This document shows positions 12,545-14,714 of a stretch of DNA of 14,714 bases, one piece after another. Under the pieces are notes generated by a model. That model was given only the letters and a program-made list of their open reading frames with translations. It ran no database searches and was not told the DNA's origin. Origin of the DNA: Candidatus Thorarchaeota archaeon. GTDB lineage: Archaea > Asgardarchaeota > Thorarchaeia > Thorarchaeales > Thorarchaeaceae. The stretch lies in the NCBI GenBank assembly GCA_016840825.1, contig JAEORN010000221.1:1-14714 (forward strand), read 5' to 3'. The translations under genes and the position numbers were made by a program. How positions within the stretch are numbered: position 1 is the first letter of the stretch; every line of letters starts with the position of its first letter.

Positions 12545-13693
12545 TCAGCAGTCTATTCTAATCAGGGGAACAAGCATCTCATCCTCACACATGCCTCCAT
12601 GATGACCTTTTAGCTGATATGGTTCGAACCCGGGAAATGAATTGACTATCGCATGCCCCTCTTTGAGAACCAAAGTGTAATCTCCTACTCTCTTCTCTAG
12701 TCTATGATTGACGTCATATAATCCAAACCAATTATCAGCAATCAACCTTTGACTCTCGTGCATATCACAACTATCAGATAGGTTGTGCTTAACGTAGCTC
12801 TGAAATTCATGTATTTTTGAAGGTCTTACATAGCAGAACGCACTTCGAGTATCTCCACAAAGAGGAAGAGTCAGTGCTTCTTGTAATCTCGGATGTTCGT
12901 GCATGTAGATGACTTCATTTTCTTGAACATCATTGAACCCATGATCTGCCGTAATGATGAATGTAGTATCTTCTATATCATCAAGAAAGGCTTCGAGAGC
13001 TTGGTCAAATTCTATCAGGTGTTCAGCCGCTTCTGAACTCCCAATTCCAAGCAAGTGTCCGATGGTCTCCAACTCAGGCCAATACGCATGAGTATAGGTT
13101 TTTCCTGGAGTTGAAATGGCCTTCTCGATTCGTTTGAAGAATTCCCAACTTCCTGAATAGCCCATTCTTTTTGTATCCCCTGCCATGAAACGAGTATAGG
13201 TGGAATTGACTATTCTTTCTCCCATTATACTGAAAGCGGTACGATTCATTTGAGGGAGTAAAGGGAGAGCATCTATCGTCTTATTGAAATCTAATCCGAG
13301 GACATTGCCATCTACTGCATTAGTAAATGGAAGGTATCGTGATACAATCCCAAATTCAGGAAGATGGACATACCATCCAGTTATAGCATGCTGTTGTGGT
13401 GCTACTCCTGTGAGAAAAGTGGTTATAGCAGGACCAGTTGATGGGAGAAATACTGAGGTAAGTACATCCTTTACAGATTTTTGAAGAAAGGTGCCTGCAC
13501 CTCTATCAACAAGGTAATTGTACCCCAGCCCATCGATGATTAACAGAACAATGTTCTCTGATTCAGAAAGGTCTGACAAATACTGATGTGATAACCCTGG
13601 ATAGGGCGTTGATGCTCCACAGGCTGATGCAATGTCTGTCATGAGATTTACAATACTTCTTCCTGCATAGTCTGGTTTTGTACTCGTTGTCAT
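12545..13693 (-). CDS. Alkaline-phosphatase superfamily nucleotide pyrophosphatase/phosphodiesterase
   Basis: A 382-aa metal-dependent phosphodiesterase-type enzyme (type I phosphodiesterase / NPP family, COG1524-like). The expected two-metal site can be traced in order: D54 in 'LLIIDGLG', the nucleophile T86 in 'LPSTGPAITTFLTG', E209 and H213 in 'YWPELETIGH', D250-H251 in 'TADHGFND', and H365 in 'GHHGG'. The E209 position is Asp in most members (D-T-x-G-H), so a metal ligand is conservatively changed here. No signal peptide is visible, so the enzyme is probably cytoplasmic; the substrate may be a nucleotide or other phosphodiester. ATG 13693 has a GGGGG-containing ribosome-binding site directly upstream, placed in the 17-nt gap after the DUF362 stop. 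The two genes therefore form a tight operon. Confidence 0.9.
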   Translation of the reverse strand: MTTSTKPDYAGRSIVNLMTDIASACGASTPYPGLSHQYLSDLSESENIVLLIIDGLGYNYLVDRGAGTFLQKSVKDVLTSVFLPSTGPAITTFLTGVAPQQHAITGWYVHLPEFGIVSRYLPFTNAVDGNVLGLDFNKTIDALPLLPQMNRTAFSIMGERIVNSTYTRFMAGDTKRMGYSGSWEFFKRIEKAISTPGKTYTHAYWPELETIGHLLGIGSSEAAEHLIEFDQALEAFLDDIEDTTFIITADHGFNDVQENEVIYMHEHPRLQEALTLPLCGDTRSAFCYVRPSKIHEFQSYVKHNLSDSCDMHESQRLIADNWFGLYDVNHRLEKRVGDYTLVLKEGHAIVNSFPGFEPYQLKGHHGGMCEDEMLVPLIRIDC

Positions 13694-13710
13694 CTCACTT
13701 CCCCCTTTCT

Positions 13711-14541
13711 CTAAAATGGTGCATTGAATTGAACCTTAACAGATTCTATTCTTTCACCGAGAACCTCTGGAATAAGGGTTCCAAGCTTGGTTTCTGCTGC
13801 GAGCATCAAATGTTGAACTCTCTTGATATCAAGTCCCATAACTCTCATCACTGTAGCATCAACCGACACAGGATTCCTCCCCATAATGAAGACTCCAACT
13901 GGTCTAGTTTTTGGTCCATTCCACCCTTCCACTCCAACTCTTGCATCTACTATACAGAGATTTGGAGGGACCACCTTGTTCATATCTACGATTATCTTAC
14001 TGATGTTGGAGTGATACGCAGCCTTACCTTTCCTCGGGAGTAAACCAAATTGGTTCTTGAGTGAGGAGGTCAGGAATGCTGTTTCATGTGTCTTCGAGAT
14101 AGCGACAGATATGTAATAGTGAGGTTTGGTCAGAATCTCGTGGAGGTCTATGGTTTCATAGTGCAGTCCATCTACGTTGACAGACACCAAAGGCTCTGCG
14201 CTTAGATTTACGATGTCGATGTCATACCCCTCCTTTCTCTTCCTATCTCGAAGTGAGAGGTACCCAAATTTATTGAAGGAATCAATTGTGTTCTTGCTCT
14301 GACTGTCTGATTCTACAAATCGAATATGGATCTCTGGGTCTGAATCTAAGATGATCTCCACAAGTGCTTCTACTAACTTGACATCTGTCACGGAATGTCC
14401 AGTGCCATCTGACATTGTACATATATTGGGCTTGATTAGAATCGGTCCTTCAAAAGCATCTATCCCCTGTAGATACTTCAACCCTCTTAGAATAGATGCT
14501 TTAATTGACTCTTCGAATCTGACAATTGCAACCTTCTCCAC
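13711..14541 (-). CDS. DUF362 family protein
   Basis: The protein has 276 aa from the GTG at 14541. The open frame reaches a GTG at 14619 (302 aa), but that start lacks a ribosome-binding site. The inner GTG has AGAGG 8 nt upstream, a TATA-like ATTTAAG (14578-14584) at a suitable distance, and begins exactly at the family's usual 'VAIVRFE'. Core motifs are 'ILIKPNI' (34-40), 'LKNQFGLLPRKGKAAYH' (161-177), 'DARVGVEGWNGP' (199-210) and 'GRNPVSVDATVMRVMGLD' (221-238). No ferredoxin-type cysteine cluster is present. The IKPN and GRNPVSVDA motifs make it a canonical member, unlike the divergent DUF362 gene at 3347-4408. Biochemistry is unknown. The phosphatase gene follows 17 nt downstream, in an apparent operon. 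Confidence 0.9.
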   Translation of the reverse strand: MEKVAIVRFEESIKASILRGLKYLQGIDAFEGPILIKPNICTMSDGTGHSVTDVKLVEALVEIILDSDPEIHIRFVESDSQSKNTIDSFNKFGYLSLRDRKRKEGYDIDIVNLSAEPLVSVNVDGLHYETIDLHEILTKPHYYISVAISKTHETAFLTSSLKNQFGLLPRKGKAAYHSNISKIIVDMNKVVPPNLCIVDARVGVEGWNGPKTRPVGVFIMGRNPVSVDATVMRVMGLDIKRVQHLMLAAETKLGTLIPEVLGERIESVKVQFNAPF

Positions 14542-14577
14542 TACAACAACCTCTTCTCTGAACGAAATCGATGAGCT

Positions 14578-14584
14578 CTTAAAT
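14578..14584 (-). promoter_or_regulatory. TATA-like box for the DUF362-phosphatase operon
   Basis: Minus-strand ATTTAAG is centred about 40 nt upstream of GTG 14541, which leaves room for a short leader containing the AGAGG ribosome-binding site. It lies inside the longer possible reading frame, arguing against the upstream start. Confidence 0.4.
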
Positions 14585-14599
14585 CTGCATTCATACCCC

Positions 14600-14606
14600 T
14601 TTATTA
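14600..14606 (+). promoter_or_regulatory. TATA-like box for the gene at the right edge
   Basis: TTTATTA lies about 40 nt before ATG 14643, so transcription would begin near 14629. It sits back to back with the DUF362 promoter, making 14542-14642 a divergent promoter region. Confidence 0.35.
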
Positions 14607-14642
14607 GAGAGTTCTTCACTCAGGATTCTTGGATTTGTTAGT

Positions 14643-14714
14643 ATGGCTGAAGTCACATTTTGGAGCGAAACGAAGAAAGGCGGAAAGATAGTTGAAAGGA
14701 TTGAGCCAAATGCA
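14643..14714 (+). CDS. N-terminal fragment of an unidentified protein (runs off the window)
   Basis: ATG 14643 opens a frame of 24 codons to the window edge, starting MAEVTFWSETKKGGKIVERI. The beginning is charged and has no signal peptide. A TATA-like box lies at 14600-14606, and the gene is divergent from the DUF362 operon. The family cannot be told from so few residues. Confidence 0.55.
   Translation, partial: MAEVTFWSETKKGGKIVERIEPNA

Noticed and set aside
14542..14619. 26-residue N-terminal extension of the second DUF362 protein
   Set aside because: The outer GTG has no ribosome-binding site. The inner GTG at 14541 has AGAGG and a promoter box, and matches the family's usual N-terminus.

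Overview
The window looks like a chromosomal segment of an archaeon, most likely an Asgard archaeon of Thorarchaeota type. This is inferred from gene style, not from a marker gene. Support includes AT-rich TATA-like boxes about 25-30 nt upstream of several starts, a mix of Shine-Dalgarno (GGAGG/GGTGA) and leaderless-looking starts, and frequent GTG/TTG starts. It also includes an archaeal-type Holliday-resolvase-related nuclease, a double-headed Lrp/AsnC-like regulator, and a large secreted beta-helix protein with a Thr-rich stalk, one C-terminal membrane helix and an RRRK tail. No rRNA, tRNA, CRISPR array, transposase or integrase was seen.

Layout. At 1-162 is the C-terminal end of a plus-strand gene with strongly C-biased codons, followed by a hairpin/T-tract terminator. 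At 461-2923 is a plus-strand surface protein (signal peptide, parallel beta-helix, Ca-binding-like Asp loop, cadherin-like domain, anchor) that ends in a similar hairpin. From 7051 down to 3006 five minus-strand genes run in a row: two tandem paralogous SAM methyltransferases, a 4-TM protein, a divergent DUF362 protein and a 2-TM protein. At 7194-8273 two plus-strand genes follow: a membrane-anchored Endonuc_Holl-type nuclease and an ATC-hydrolase-like protein. From 9420 down to 8279 lie three minus-strand genes: a previously uncalled 55-aa protein, a flavodoxin and a Cys-rich glutaredoxin-like protein. At 9550-10960 are a TPR protein and a 4-TM protein, both plus. At 12080-10962 (minus) is the two-module Lrp-like regulator, convergent with the 4-TM gene. 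At 12240-12524 (plus) is a small winged-helix regulator behind an elaborate operator region. From 14541 down to 12545 a DUF362 gene and a nucleotide-pyrophosphatase-like phosphatase form a tight operon. A plus-strand gene starts at 14643 and runs off the end.

The genes do not form one obvious pathway. The redox pair (flavodoxin, CxxC protein), the two DUF362 genes and the two methyltransferases suggest metabolic and redox housekeeping that is partly lineage specific. The strongest undescribed signals are regulatory. One is a set of four alternating CGGCAA/TTGCCG half-sites, phased 22-24 bp apart over the promoter of the small winged-helix gene. Another is a pair of ACTACAAATGTA dyads exactly 33 bp apart between the 55-aa gene and the TPR gene.
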